64,000 nt of DNA from Ailurus styani (taxonomy: Eukaryota; Chordata; Mammalia; Carnivora; Ailuridae). This document shows positions 24,344 to 37,136 of this stretch, piece by piece. Made by a program: the position numbers and the translations under genes. Position 1 is the stretch's first letter; each line of letters starts with the position of its first letter. A model generated the notes under the pieces. That model was not told the origin of the DNA and searched no databases. It was given only the letters and a program-made list of their open reading frames with translations. The stretch is taken from contig LNAC01001938.1 in the NCBI GenBank assembly GCA_002007465.1, forward strand, positions 1 through 64,000, written 5' to 3'.

Positions 24344-24566
24344 AAAAAGTGTCTTCTCGTGCACCTGGGTGGCTCAGTGGGTTAAAGCCTCTGCCTTCGG
24401 CTCAGGTCATGATCTCAGGGTCCTGGGATCAAGGCCCGCATTGGGCTCCCTGCTCAGCCAGGAGCCTGCTTCCTCCTCTCTCTCTGCCTGCCTCTCTGCC
24501 TACTTGTGATCTCTCTCTCTCTCTGTCAAGTAAATAAATAAAATATTTTTTAAAAAGTGTCTTCTC
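24344..24566 (+). mobile_element. Carnivore SINE (SINEC) in satellite, perfect 15-bp target duplication
   Basis: The body at 24359-24551 begins GCACCTGGGTGGCTCAGTGG, has CTTCGGCTCAGGTCATGATC (RNA polymerase III internal promoter region of the tRNA-like head), then TGCCTACTTGTGATCTCTCT, a CT run and an AAATAAATAAAAT tail. Direct repeats AAAAAGTGTCTTCTC occupy 24344-24358 and 24552-24566. It is the least diverged SINE in the window and the best lineage marker. Confidence 0.97.
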
Positions 24567-24802
24567 ATAGGTGTTATTTTTTAGAGTTAAGGAGTAGCCA
24601 CTTTCCTTATGTTTCCTTATGTTTCCACAGCTCTTTCCTCATGCTTCCCTGGAGAGTTTTGAAAATGCTTCCTCATCCTGAAAGACATGAATTCAAGGAC
24701 GGTTTCTACAGAGTATTCTTTCTGAGCCTTAAGGACGTGGCAGATGGCCTGCATCAGCAAACAGCTCCTTCAACACACTTCTGTTTTGATTTGTCATATC
24801 CC
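24567..24802 (+). repeat. sat110 satellite, continuation after the SINE
   Basis: The interrupted monomer resumes directly after the target duplication and is followed by about two further monomers. The block ends near 24802 within a TCATATCCCTTGTGCCTTGA stretch, where sat310 resumes. Confidence 0.75.
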
Positions 24803-25310
24803 TTGTGCCTTGAGTCCTAGGGTTCAGGTCCTTTTGGCCCCATAGCTCTCTTTATTGTTAAGATGATTACTCCTGAGCTCTTTGTTGCTTCTTTGATGGT
24901 GGTGTATAGATATGTTACAATGGCTGAATTGAGGACTGGCATTAGGGTGTGTCTCTGGCTTTTGTCATGGCCTTAGGTTTAGCTGAAGTCTATGGTAAAG
25001 GTTCAATTTTTTCTTCCATCCTGCTCTCAGACTGCATTCTGGGGGTTGCAATATGGCACGGTCTCCTTTTGTATTCCTGACTTAGTAGTCTGCCCTCTGT
25101 CTGGTGAGCTAATCCCATTGCACCCTGAGGCACAGTATTCAGGGACCTTCAATTCCAAAGCCAGGGCTAGGTTTAGGGTTCCCTAGGGTCCTGGAGATGG
25201 TATGAGGCTATCCAATGGCAGTGTTGAGACTCCCCTAAGGCCTCAGTTGGGGGCAAGCTTTAGGGTGAAGCTCTCAAGTATTTTTGGATCACAGGTGCTA
25301 GCCCCATTGT
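24803..25310 (+). repeat. sat310 island between sat110 blocks
   Basis: About 0.5 kb of sat310 in forward orientation, recognised by TGAGTCCTAGGGTTCAGG, CCAAAGCCAGGGCTAGGTTT, GGTCCTGGAGATGGTATGAG and TTTAGGGTGAAGCTCTC. It lies between two sat110 blocks, so the two satellites are interleaved rather than meeting at a single border. Confidence 0.8.
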
Positions 25311-28280
25311 TATATTTTCTTGGCATTTCACTTTTCTTTATGTTTCAGACACACTTTCTAATGTAGTTCTATCTTCTGGCGAGAACGTATAGTTGAAAGA
25401 TGGTTGCTCTACATTGCTGCTGTGAGTTGAAAGGTGCAATATAAACAGACTTGTTTCTCCCTCAGTGCAAAGTCTCTGACACATTCCTCAAGATTTAATA
25501 CACCCTTTTGATGAAGGCCTCTGTCTTCACGGTTGTGGCCATTCCTTGAAACAGGGTTTCTCTACACTGTTGCTTCTTAGTGTTAAGTTGATGGTTCACA
25601 CTCTGGCTTCCACACCTACATTGGAAAACTCTTGTCTTCATAATGCAAGATGTGGGTTGAAAGTTCCATACTACAAGAACTAATTTCTCAGAGTCAAGTA
25701 TACATCACTTATGTGCTGTCACACACAGTTTGGAAATCACCCCTGTATCCTGAAAGAGGGTAGTGGAAGAATGTCCCTCCACAGGGTTGATTGCCAGTTA
25801 TACACATGGCACTTTCCTAATGTTATCACACACATTTGGGAAAGTGTTTCTATCTTCAGGAAAGATGTTTTGAAACCATTCTTTCTGGCAGTGAGGTTTC
25901 TAAGAGATAAGTTATGGCACTCTGCTTAGGCCTCCACACATACACTTGAAATTATTTCTATCTTCACGGAAGAAGATTCAAGTGGGAAGATGGATTAAAC
26001 ACAGGCTTATTTCTCCCAGGTATGTACATAGCAATCTCTGTATACTTTCACACACACATTTTTACATGTTCCCACCTTCAGGAGAGACAATGTTAGTTGA
26101 AATTCAGTTGCTCTCCCATGTTGATTCATAGAGTTACATTGATGGCACTTTCCTTCTTCAAAATATACACCTGATCACTCTTCTGTCTTTGTGAAACCAC
26201 AAAATCGTTCAAGTTAGATTTGCTACACACATGGACCTCCTATTTAAGGATAGTCATTCAAATTAGCATTCTACACACACTTTGTCATCTGAGTTAAGTA
26301 TATATCACTTTCCTTATGCTTCATACATACTTTTGAACATACTTCTATATTCTGGCGCACACTTACAGATTTCTCTACAGTGTTGTTTTGAATTCAAAGG
26401 TGCATTCTAAACAGATTTGTTTCTCTCTCCGAGTGAAGTCTAGGACATGTTCCTCTAGCTTTCATACACACTTTTCATAAATGCCTTTTTCGTCTTTAAA
26501 ACAGTGTTTTTCTACTGTGTTGTTTCTTAGTTTTAGGTGGATGGCATACACCTTGACTTCCACACCTCCATTTGAAAACACCTCTGTCTTCACGATGCAA
26601 GATGGGAGTTAAAATTTCCACACTTCACGAACTGGTTTCTCAGAGACCAGTATATGTCACATACCCTGTGTTGTCACACACAGTTTGGAAAAAACTCTCA
26701 TCTTCCTGAAGTGTGAAAGTGGAAGGATGGTTTCTTGACAGGATTTCTTTTCAGGGTTATGTATACAGCACTTTCCTGATGCTATCACACTCACTTTGGA
26801 ACGTGCTTCCATCTTCAGGAAAGATGGTCATTGAAACCATTGTTTTTTGCCTTGAGGTTTCTTAGACATAAGTATACAACATTCTGCTTAGACTTGCACA
26901 TGTACACTTGAAATCCTTTCTATCTTCATAACACAAGAGTTTAGTGGGAATGTGCATTCCACACAGACTTCGTTCTCCCACATAATACATGGAACTTTAT
27001 GTGTACTTTCACACACCATTGAACATGATTCCATCTTCAGGAGAATTGATGTTGGCTGAAATTTGGTTTCTCTTCCGTGTTGTTTGACAGTTACATTCAT
27101 TGCACATTCCTTACACTTCCATACCTACACCAAAAACACTTCTCTTTGTAAAATCAGTTATTCATTCAAATTTGCATTCTATAAACACTTGTTCATTGAA
27201 ACTGTTGTTTTCGACCCTGAGGTTTCTTAGAGGTAAGTATATGGCACTCTGCTTAGACTTCCACATGTACACTTGAAATCTTTCTATCTTCGTGACACAA
27301 GATTTTGGTAGGAATACGCATTCCACACTGACTTCATTCTCCCAGATAAATACAGGGCACTCTGTGTTTTTTTGAAAATGATTCCATCTTCAGGAGAGAC
27401 GATGTTGGTTGAAATTTTGTTTCTCTACTGTGTTACAGTCATGGCACTTCCCTTACACATCCATACATACACTTGAAACCACTTCTATCTTTGTGAAACC
27501 AGATACTTTTTGGAATTTGCCTTTAATACAGACTTGGTCCTCCAAGTAAAGATCATTTCACTTTTCCATATGGTTCATACACACTTTTGAATGTACTTCT
27601 ATCTCCTGGCAAGAATATGTTAGTTAATGGTAGAGAGATGGCATTGTTTTGAGTTGAAAGGTGCATTCTGAACAGAAGTGTTTCTCCCTCAGAGTAAAGT
27701 CTCTGACACGTTCCTCAAGCTTACATACACACTTTTGATAAAGGCTTTTGTCCTCACCGTTGTTGTTCTTTGAAATACTGTTTTTCGATAGTTTTGTTTC
27801 TTAGCGTTAAGTGGATGGCTCATACTCTGGCTTCCACACCTTCATTGGAAAACACCTCTGTCTTCATGATGCAAGATGTGAGTTGAAATCTCCATACTAC
27901 ATGAACTTGTTTCTCACAGTCGAGTATATGTCACTTACCTTGCCCTGTCACAAACACTGTTCAGAAAACACTTCAGCTTTCCTGAAATGTGGTAGTGGAA
28001 GGGTAGTTTGTAGATGGTTTGATTCTCAGAGTTAGGTATATGGCACTTTACTGATGCTATCACCAATTTGGAAAGTGCTTCCATCTGCAGGAAAGAAGAT
28101 GTTCATTGAAACCATTTTTTTGACACTGAGTTTTCTTGAGTTAAGTATACCTCACTTGGCTATGCATCCACACATACATTTGAAAGCATTTTTATCTTTA
28201 TGACAAAAGATTTTCACGGGAAGCTGCTTTCCACACAGAGTTCTTTCCCCCAGGTCAGTATGTGGCACTCTCTGTATACA
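25311..28280 (+). repeat. sat110 satellite, main forward block
   Basis: Shows the higher-order repeat most clearly. Eight monomer types follow each other: A (ends in TTCATTGAAACC), B (AAGTATATGGCACTCTGCTT), C (TTCTCCCAGGTATGTACATA), D (CATAGAGTTACATTGATGGC), E (TTATGCTTCATACACACTTT), F (AACAGACTTGTTTCTCCCTC), G (TTAAGTGGATGGC, CTTCATGATGCAAGATG), H (ATATGTCACTTACCTTG). Equivalent A/B borders near 25870 and 26831 are 961 bp apart, and near 27196 and 28106 are 910 bp apart. The 365 bp between the pairs is a partial unit, showing unequal exchange. Confidence 0.85.
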
Positions 28281-28489
28281 TTATTTTATTTTTTCAGTGA
28301 TCCAAGATTCATTGTTTATGTACCACACCCAGGGCTCCATGCAATACGTGCCCAACTTAATACCCACCACCAGGCTCACCTATCCCCTTCCCCCCCCTTC
28401 ATAACCCTTAGTTTGTTTCTCAGAGTCCACAGTCTTTCATGGTTAATCTCCCTTTCTGATTTACCCCACTTCACCTTTCCTTCCCTTCC

Positions 28490-31400
28490 CCTAGAGTCCT
28501 CCATCTTATTCCTTATGTTCCAAAAGTAAGTGAAACAAAGTAATTGACTTTCTCTGCTTGACTTATATCACTCAGCATAATCTCCAGACCCATCCATGTT
28601 GATACAAAAGCTGGGTATTCATCCTTTCTGATGGCTGGGTAATACTCCATTATATATCTGGACCACATCTTCTTTATCCACTTGTCTGTTAAAGTGCATC
28701 TCAGCTCTTTCCACAGTTTGGCAAATGTGGACATTGCTGCTATGAATGTTGTGGTATATATGGACCTTCTTTTCAATACATCTGTATCTTGGGGTAAATA
28801 CTTGGTTGTGGAATTACAGGGTCATAGGATAGCTCTATTTTTCATTTTTGGAGGTTGCACCAACTTGTATCCCCATCAACCTCTCCAACACTTGTTGTTT
28901 CATTGATTTCGTCCTGTTGATTTTGGCCATTCTAGCTGTTACAAGGTGGCATTTCAATGTATTTTTTATTTTAGTTTCCCTAAACTAAAATAGTGATGAT
29001 TAACCTTTTTTCATTTGTCTGTTAGCCATTTGCATGTCCTCTTTGGAGAAGTTCCGTTCATGTCTTCTGCTCCTTTTTTGGCATGATTATCTGTTTTTTG
29101 GGTGTTGAGTTTGAAATGTTCTTTATAGATCTTTGATATCAAACCTTTGTCTATAGTGTCACTTGCAAATATCTTCTCCCATTCCATGGGTAATCTCTCT
29201 GTTTTGTTGAATGTTTCCTTTGCTGTGCAGAAGCTTTTTATCTTGATGAAGTCCCAAAAGTTCATGTTCACTTTGTTTCCTTGGCCTTTGGAGACGTGTC
29301 TTGAAAGAAGTTCCTGTGGCCAATGCTGAAGAGGTTACTGCCTACATTCTCCTCTAGGATTTTGAGAGATTCCTTTCTCACATTGAGGTCTTCATCCATT
29401 TTGGTTTTATCTTTGTATATGGTGTGAGAGAATGGTCAGGTTTCACTCTTGTATACATAGCTGTCCAATTTTCCCAGGACTGTTTATTGAAGAGACTGTT
29501 TTTGTTTCACTGGATACTTTTCCTGCTTTGTTGAAGATTACTTGCCCATAGAGTTGAGGGTCCATATCTGGACTCTCTACTCTGTTCCATTAGTCTATGT
29601 GTCTGTTTTTGTACTAGTACCATGATGTCCTTGTGATCACAGCTTTGTAGTAAAGCTTGAAATCAGACATCATGATGTCACTCAGCTTTGTTTTTCTTTT
29701 CCAACATTTCCTTAGTGATTCTGGGTCTTTTTTGGTTCCTTACAAATTTTAGGATTCTTTATTCCAGCACTTTGAAAAATGCTGGTGTACTTTTGATTGT
29801 AATGACCTTGAAAATATAGATTGCTCTGGGTACTGTAGGCATTTTAACAATGTTTATTCTTCTAATCCATGAACATGGGATGCTTTTCCATCCTTTTGAG
29901 TCTTCTTCAATTTCTTTTGTGAATGTTCTGTAGTTCCTCGAGTACAGATCCTTTACCTCTTCAGTTATGTTTATTCCAAGGTATCTTATGGTTCTTGGTG
30001 CCACAGTAAATGGAATCAGTTCTCTAATTTCCTTTTCTATATTTTCATTGCTAGTGTATAAGAAAGCAACTGATATCTGTGGGTTGATTTTGTATCCTGC
30101 CACATTACTGAATTGCTGTATGAGGTCTAGTAATCTGAAGGTGAAGTCTTTTGGGTTTTCCACACAGCATATTATGTCACCTACAAAGAGAGAGTTTGAC
30201 TTCTTTGTCAATTGGAATACATTTTATTTCTTTTTGTTCTCTGATTGTTGTTGCTAGGACTTCTAGTACTATGTTGAACAAGAGTGGCAAGAGTGGGCAT
30301 CTTTGTCTTGTTCCAAATCTCAATGGGAATGCTGTCAGTTTTCCCCATTGAGAATGATATTTGCTGTGGATTTTTCATAATTTTATGAAGTTGAGGAATG
30401 TTCCCTCTATCCATGTATTTGAAGAGTTTTAATCAGGAACAGTTGCTCTATTTTGTCAAATGCTTTTTCAGCATCAATTGAGAGGACCATGTGGCTCTTC
30501 TCTCTTCTTTTATTGATTTGTTCTATCAAATTGATTCGTGAATGTTGAACCACACTTTCATCCCAGGGATCAATCCCACCTAGTTGTGGGGCATAATCTT
30601 TTTAATGTACTGTTGGATCCTATTAGCTAGGATCTTGTTGAGAATCTTGGTATCCATATTCATCGGTGATATTGGGCAGAAATTCTCCTTTTTGATGGGA
30701 TCTTTGCCTGCTATGGGGATCAAGGTAATACTCTTCATAGAAAGAGTCAGGAAGTTTTCCCTCTCTTTCTATTTTTTGAAACAGGTTGAAGAGAATAGTA
30801 TTATTTCATCTTTGAATGTTTAGTAGAATTCCCCAAGGAATCTGTCTGGTCCTGGACTCTTGTTGTTTGGGAGGTTTTTATTACTGCTTCAATCTTGTTA
30901 CTAGATATTGGTCTATTCAGGTTGTCAATTTCTTCCTGTTTCAGTTGTGGAAGTTTATAAGTTTCCAGGAATGTATCCATTTCTTTTGGTTGCTTAACTT
31001 ACTGGCATAGAGCTGTTGATAATAGTTTCTGATGCTTGTTTCAATATCCTTGGTGTTAGTCGTGATCTTAAACCTTTTGTTCATAATTTTATTAATATGA
31101 GTCATCTCTCTTTTCTTTTGGATTAGTTTGGCCAGTGGTTTATTGATCTTATTAATTATTTCAAAGAACTAACTTCTAGTTTCATTGATGTGTTCTATTG
31201 TATCTCTAGTTTCTAACTCATTGATCTCTGCTCTAATCTTAATTATCTCCCTTCTTGTGTGTGGAGTTGACTTATTTTGTGTTGATTTTCTAGCCCCTTA
31301 AAGTATAAAGAGAGTTGGTGTATTCGGTATCTTTCAATTTTTTGAGTGATGCTTGGATGGATATGGGTTTCCCCCTTAAGATCATCTTTGCCTTATTCCA

Positions 31401-32230
31401 GAGGTTTTGAACTGATATATCTTCATTCTCACTGGTTTTCATGAATTAAGTTCTTCTTTGATTTCTTGGTTGACCCAAACATTCTTGTGTAGGATGGTCT
31501 TTAGCTTCCAAGTGTTTGATTTCCTTCCTTTTTCTTGTGGTTGAGTTTCAGTTTCAAAGCACTGTAGTCTGAGAATATACAGTGGATAATCTCAATCTTT
31601 TGGTATCAGTTGGGCCCTGATTTGTGGGCCCCGAGTATGTGGTCTAGTCTGGAAATGTTTGATGTGCACCCAAGAAGAATGAGTATTCTGTTGTTTTAAG
31701 GTGGAATGCTCTATGTATCTATGACGTCCATCTGATCCAGTGTGTCATTCAAAGTTCTTGTTTCTTTGTTCATTTTCTGTTTAGATGGCCTGTCTGTTGC
31801 TGAGAGTGGCATGTTAAGATCTCTTACAATTAATGTATTCATATCAATGTGACTCTTTATTTTGTTTAACAGCTGGTTTATGTAGTTGGCTGCTCCCATG
31901 TTGGGGGCACAAATATTTACATTCGTTAGATTGTTTTGGTTGATAGACCCTTTAAGAATGATGTAGTGTCCTTCTGTATCTCTGACTACAGTTTTTAGCT
32001 TAAAATCTAATTTATCTGATATAAGAATAGCTACCTCAACTTTCTTTTGAGGCCCATTGGCATGAAATATGGTTTTCCATCCCTTCACTTTCAGTCTGGA
32101 TATCTTTAGGCTCATAATATGGCTCTTGTAGACAGCATATGGATGGGTCCTGTCATTTTATCCAGTCTGCAACTCTGTGCTTTTTATGGGAGCATTTAGT
32201 CCATTCACATTGAGAGTGATTACTGAAAAG
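28490..32230 (-). pseudogene. Decayed ORF2 of the 28-36 kb L1
   Basis: Minus-strand ORF2p pieces are in order: C-terminus (28513-28776), intermediate (29011-29271), reverse transcriptase (29759-30211), and an endonuclease-end piece (31711-32115) containing VNICAPNMGAANYINQLLNK. The catalytic RT box is altered, with [14 protein letters not shown] where other copies have [12 protein letters not shown]. The protein is dead. Confidence 0.85.
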
Positions 32231-32299
32231 TAAGTTTTTATTGACATTGTGTTTCTATGCATTGTTTCCATAAATTTCTCTTCTAGTCACTTTCAGGTT

Positions 32300-33230
32300 C
32301 TTTGTTTTTTATAGAACCCTCCCTTAATATTTCTTGTAATGCCAGGTTTTTGGTCACCTAATCTTTAGACCTTGCCAATCTTGGGATCTCTTTATCTCTC
32401 CATCCATTCTGAATGTCAGCCTTGCTGGAGAAAATATTCTTGGCTGCATGTTCTTCTCATTTAGTGCCCTGAATATGTCTTGCCTGACTTTTCTGGCTTG
32501 CCACGTTTCTGTGGACAGGTCAGACCTTGTTCCGAGGGTCCTTCCTCTATATGTAAGGGATCTCTTCTCCTAGCTGCCCTTAAGACCTCCTGTCTGAATT
32601 TATGATTCATGAATCTGACAATTAAATGTCTGGGGTTCTTTCTAGACTCATTGATTTTGGGGGGGTGTCCTCTTTGCCTGTAGGACATGAACACTTATTC
32701 CATTTCCCCAATTAGGGAAATTTTCATCCAGTATTTGATTAACCATCTCTTTGAGTCTTCGCTCTTTCTCCACCCCCTCAGCGATCCCAATAATTCTGAC
32801 ATTGCAACACTTCATGTTGTCCTTTATTTCCCTAATTCTATTTTCATGGCTTCTAAGTTGTTTGTTCCATGCCTTCTCCTGATCTTTCTTCTCTATCAGT
32901 CTTCTAGATTACTAATTCAATCTTCTGCCTCAGTTATCGAAGCTGTTAAAGCATTTAGATTTGATTGGATCTCCTTGATAGTATTTTTTACTTCAGCCTG
33001 ATCAGTCTCCCTTCTCCCCTTAGAGATTATATGTTGCCACTAATGTTCTTCTCCAATCTAGCCACCGCCTGGACAATTTTTACCCTGCATTCCATTTCTG
33101 ACATATTGTCTAGGTCCATATTCAATAGTTCTGTGGCAGAGGTCACAGGCTCTCAATTTCTCCTCTGCTGGGTGTTCCTCCTCCTAGTCATTTTGGTGAG
33201 AGGTGGGATGAATAACTGAATATATCAACC
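32300..33230 (-). pseudogene. Decayed ORF1 of the 28-36 kb L1
   Basis: The minus-strand piece 32461-32694 includes HPPKINESRKNPRHLIVRFM, corresponding to the RNA-recognition part of L1 ORF1p. Further upstream are stop-laden coiled-coil segments. ORF1p normally forms trimers and coats L1 RNA; this copy cannot. Confidence 0.7.
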
Positions 33231-34615
33231 ATGATCCAGTCATGGTTCCCCTTTGAAAGTTTGGGAGCAATTCGACATCACCACCAAAAAGGAAAAGAAA
33301 GAAAAAGAGAGGTAAAAAAATAGCAGCCAAAATGAGTCCCAATATATAAGGTACAAAACCAAAACTGAACAAAAAGACTGACAAATGTAAGAGACAAGAA
33401 AGAAAAAAGAATACCCAGCCAAAATGAACCACAATAATAAGATTATATGGTACAATAACAAAAGCAAGTTCACAGAAGCACTGAAAGAAAAATAAGATGG
33501 GAAGATGGTTATAAACCCTTGATGTGGGTGAGGAAGGTTATTTCAGTACTTCCTAGGTGTATGTTGTTTTCTTTGTAGGAAAATCGAAACTAGCTTATAT
33601 ATAGGGGTTGTATTGAATAGGGAAAAGGATTACCCTGAAACCTATATCTATATATATTAAGAAGAAAACAAGAAGAAGAGAAAGAAGCCCAGGTATGTGT
33701 ATGAAAAAAATTCAAGTTAAAAAGTTATTATGAAATATGTTGTATTAAATATCTAGTTGTAATGGTAAATAGATTAAAAAATAAAAGAAGAATCATGAGA
33801 ACAAATTTAAAAAAGTTGTATATATGAAATATACAGGTTTTGAGGCTATACCAGGAGATTAATATACTGTTTTCCCCGTGATGTTTGGGTTTTACAGTTT
33901 CCTGGGGACCCTGTGGTTATTGTCCTCTCATTCTTTTGGCTTGTCTTCTGGGGGAGGGGCCTGCCGCATTGTTTTTTCATCAGTCTTGCTTGGCCTGAGT
34001 AGCCAAGTCCTCAAGGGGCTGGGCTCTGAGGAAACCGGTTTTTTGGTTTTTGTTCTCTGGATGTTTTTGTTCTTGGGCAGCTTTTTGAGGCTTTTCAGAG
34101 GGCTAGTAGAGAGAAAAAACTCTGCCCCCAGTCCTTTTCCTCAAAGAGAATCCTCAGTGTACTCCCCCTTGCATGGTCCAGAATGCACACTCCTCCTCTG
34201 CAGTCTCCACTGAACACCAAAACATCCCAGCCACCATGTCAGTGGTCGCCCAAGGCCCCCACTTGTCTCTGCACCCCTGTGCCACCAAGACTGAAAGTGA
34301 TATTGGTTCCCAGAAGCCTGGTCCTGGCGGCTGTCAGGACTGCTGTCTGTGGTCCATGCCCAGTACCCGGTAGTGGTACAAGTCGCGGATGGCTGTCAAT
34401 TCAGAGAAAGTCACGGATGTCTTTCAAGCACAGGCAGGGGTGTGCTCAGCCCAGAGAGCCACAGTCCCAGGGACCACAGACTGGGTCCCCCGCCAGGCTC
34501 TCCCAGGCGTGGGTGGTGGTCACCGGCTCTGATTGTCCTGGACCCATGGCATTAGGACAGTGCCAGTGTCCACCCAATTCCACCAGTTGTCCCTTAAAAC
34601 CTTTGGGTCTTTTTG
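33230..34615 (-). promoter_or_regulatory. L1 5' untranslated region (internal promoter region)
   Basis: Sequence between ORF1 and the nested insertion. An A-rich part (33.25-33.85 kb) is followed by a GC-richer part (33.9-34.6 kb). In L1 the 5' untranslated region carries the internal RNA polymerase II promoter. Plus-strand frames here (for example 34183-34626) are antisense to L1, and I assign them no function. Confidence 0.6.
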
Positions 34616-35647
34616 AGTGCTTTTAATTATTTTTTTAATTTTATTTTTTCAGTGATCCAAGATTCATTGCTTTTGCACCACACCCAGTGGTCCATGCAAT
34701 ATCAGCTCTCCTTAATACCCACCCCTCCATTCCATAACTTTCAGTTTGTTTCTCAGAGTCCACAGTCTCTGGTGGTTCATCTCCCCTTCCAATTTACCCC
34801 AATTCACTTTTCCTTCCTTTCCCTGAGAGTCCTCCATTTTATACTTTATGTTCCACAAGTAAGTGAAACCATATGATAATTGACTTTCACTGCTTGACTT
34901 ATTTCATGCAGCATAATCTCCTCCAGACCCGTCCATATTGATACAAAAGCAGGGTATTCACCCTTCCTAATGGCTGTGTAATATTCCATTGTATATATGA
35001 ACCACATCTTCTTTATCCATTCGTCTGTTGAAGGGCATCTCAGCTCCTTCCACAGTTTGGCGATTGTGGACATTGCTCCTATGAACATTGGGGTATATAT
35101 GGCCCTTCTTTTCACTACATCTGTATCTTTGGGGTAAATACCAAGTAATGGAATTACAGGGTCATTGGGTAGTACTATTTTTAGCTTTTTTTGAGGAATT
35201 CCCACACTATTTTCAAAGTGGCTGCACCAACCTGCATTCCCGCCAACAGTGAAAGAGGGTTCCCCTTTTTCCACGTCCTCTCGAACACTTGTTGCTTGAT
35301 GTCTTGTCAATTTTGGCCATTCTAACTGTGGTAAGTTGGTATCTCAATGTGGTTTTGATTTGCGTTTCACTGATGGCTATTGGTGATAAACTGTTTTTCA
35401 TGTGTCTGCTGGCCATTTATATGTCTTCTTTGGAGAAGTGTTTGCTCATGTCTTCTGCCCATGTTTTAACATAATTATCTGGTTTTTGGGCACTGAGCTT
35501 GAGAAGTTCTTCATGGATCTTGGATATCAGTCTTTTGTCTGTTGTGTCATTTGTGAATATCTTCTCCCATTCTTTGGGTTGCTGCTTTGTTTTGTTGACT
35601 GTTTCCTTTGCTGTGCAGAAACCTGTTATCTTTTTTAGTGCTTTTAA
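34616..35647 (-). mobile_element. Nested 5'-truncated L1 with 11-bp target duplication
   Basis: The body is 34627-35636, an L1 3' end (CAGTGATCCAAGATTCATTG again) through ORF2 C-terminal sequence. It is inserted into the 5' untranslated region of the larger L1, on the same strand. AGTGCTTTTAA is present at both 34616-34626 and 35637-35647. The frame 34846-35310 (minus) encodes the ORF2p C-terminal region with [20 protein letters not shown]. Confidence 0.9.
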
Positions 35648-35949
35648 CCAGACTTCAAGTTAAAGGTAGTCCCCAAGCACAGGGCACTTTTGTATTGGGG
35701 TATTCCTTTCCAGTGTGTCGCTCCTGGTGGCTCCCTCCCCCCTTCTGTTTATCCTCAGATATCAGTCCCAGCACTCCCACCTCGCTTTACCTCACTGGTG
35801 ATGATCTGCATCTGTAGAGATCCAGAAGTATATAATCTTACTTCTTGGGCTGATTTCATGGGACCTTAGAGTGTTCTGGTAGTTATTTAGCTCACTTCAG
35901 GGGACCCAGTGAAACAGGGACTCCCACTATTCCACCATCTTGCCCCTCT

Positions 35950-37136
35950 TCTGCTTCATATACAATTTGAAAGTAATTCTATCTTCTGGCAAGAATATAC
36001 TAGTTGAAACATGGTTCTCTGTAGCACTCTTTCATTGTGTAAAGTATATCACCCTTAGTATGGGCCCCTACACATATATTTGAAATCACTTCTGAGCTCA
36101 GGAAACAAGTTTTCAGGGGAAAGACACATACTACATTTCCTTGTTTCCCCCAGGTAATTACATATCACTGTGTACTTTCACAGAAACCTTTAAGCATGAT
36201 TCCACCTTCAGGAGAGATGATGTTAGCAGAATTTCGGTATCTCTCCAGTGTTGTTTCATAGAGTTACATTCAGAGCCCTTTACTTACACTTCTATACATA
36301 CAGCTAAAATCCCATCTATCTATATGAAACCAGATATTCATTCAAATTAGCCTTCTATACACACGTGGTCCTCCAAGTTAAGAATATTTCACTTTTCCTT
36401 ATGCTTCATATACTTTTTGAACATACCTCTATCTTCTGACAAGAATGTGTTTGCTGAAGGACGGTTTTGCTACACTGTTCAATATTGAGAGGTGTATTCT
36501 AAACAGACATGTTTCTCCCTCAGAGTGAAGTGTCTGGTGAGTCGCTAAAGCTTTCATATACACTTTAGAAATGCTTCATTATGCAGGGTTGTTGCTGTTC
36601 TTTGATACAAGGTTTCTCTACAGTTTTGCTTCATAGTGTCAAGAGAAAGGCACACACCTTGACTTCCACACCAACATCAGAAAACAGCTCTGTCTTCTTA
36701 ATGTAGGATAAAGGTAAAAAAGTTCCATACTACACGAATTGGTTTCTCAGAATCAAGTATATGTCCCATACCCTGTGCTGTCACACCGTTTGGAAAACAA
36801 GACCATCGCCTTGAAATGAAGTATTCGAAGGTGGTTTTTTGAAGGGGTTGCTTCTCAGTTATGTAACATGGCACATTCCTGATGTTATCTCACACATTTT
36901 GGAAAGTGCTTCCATTTTCAGGAAAGACGTTCACTGAAACTGTTTTTTTCCTGACAGGGGGGTTTCTTAAAGGTAAGTGTAGGGCACTCTTGTTGGCCGC
37001 CACACATACACTCGAAATCGTTACCTTCATGGAACAAGATTTTAGTGGGAAGTCGCATTCCACACAGACTTCTTTCTTCCATGTATGTACGTGGCACTCT
37101 CTGTATACTTTCACACACTCTTTTGAAAATGATTAC
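35950..37136 (+). repeat. sat110 satellite, forward block between two L1 copies
   Basis: Starts in an E-type monomer and includes the variant B'-C'-D'-E' run (AAATCACTTCTGAGCTCAGG, GGTAATTACATATCACTGTG) followed by F, G, H, A, B and C types. It ends within C at TTTTGAAAATGATT, next to the 5' start of a plus-strand L1. Confidence 0.82.

Larger units (their letters stand above)
28281..35949 (-). mobile_element. Near full-length L1, minus strand, with nested L1
   Basis: An older carnivore L1 spanning 3' end to 5' end on the minus strand. The 3' end (CAGTGATCCAAGATTCATTG) is at about 28.3 kb, ORF2 runs to about 32.2 kb, ORF1 remnants lie at about 32.3-33.2 kb, and a long 5' untranslated region reaches the start (complement of ACTATTCCACCATCTTGCCC) at about 35.95 kb. 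After removing the nested L1 at 34627-35636 it is about 6.7 kb. Both ORFs are broken by many stops. It sits inside sat110: the left flank is in monomer C and the right flank in monomer E. Confidence 0.9.

Noticed and set aside
34183..34626. A 147-codon proline/serine-rich gene
   Set aside because: It is antisense within the GC-rich 5' untranslated region of an L1, with no conserved features.
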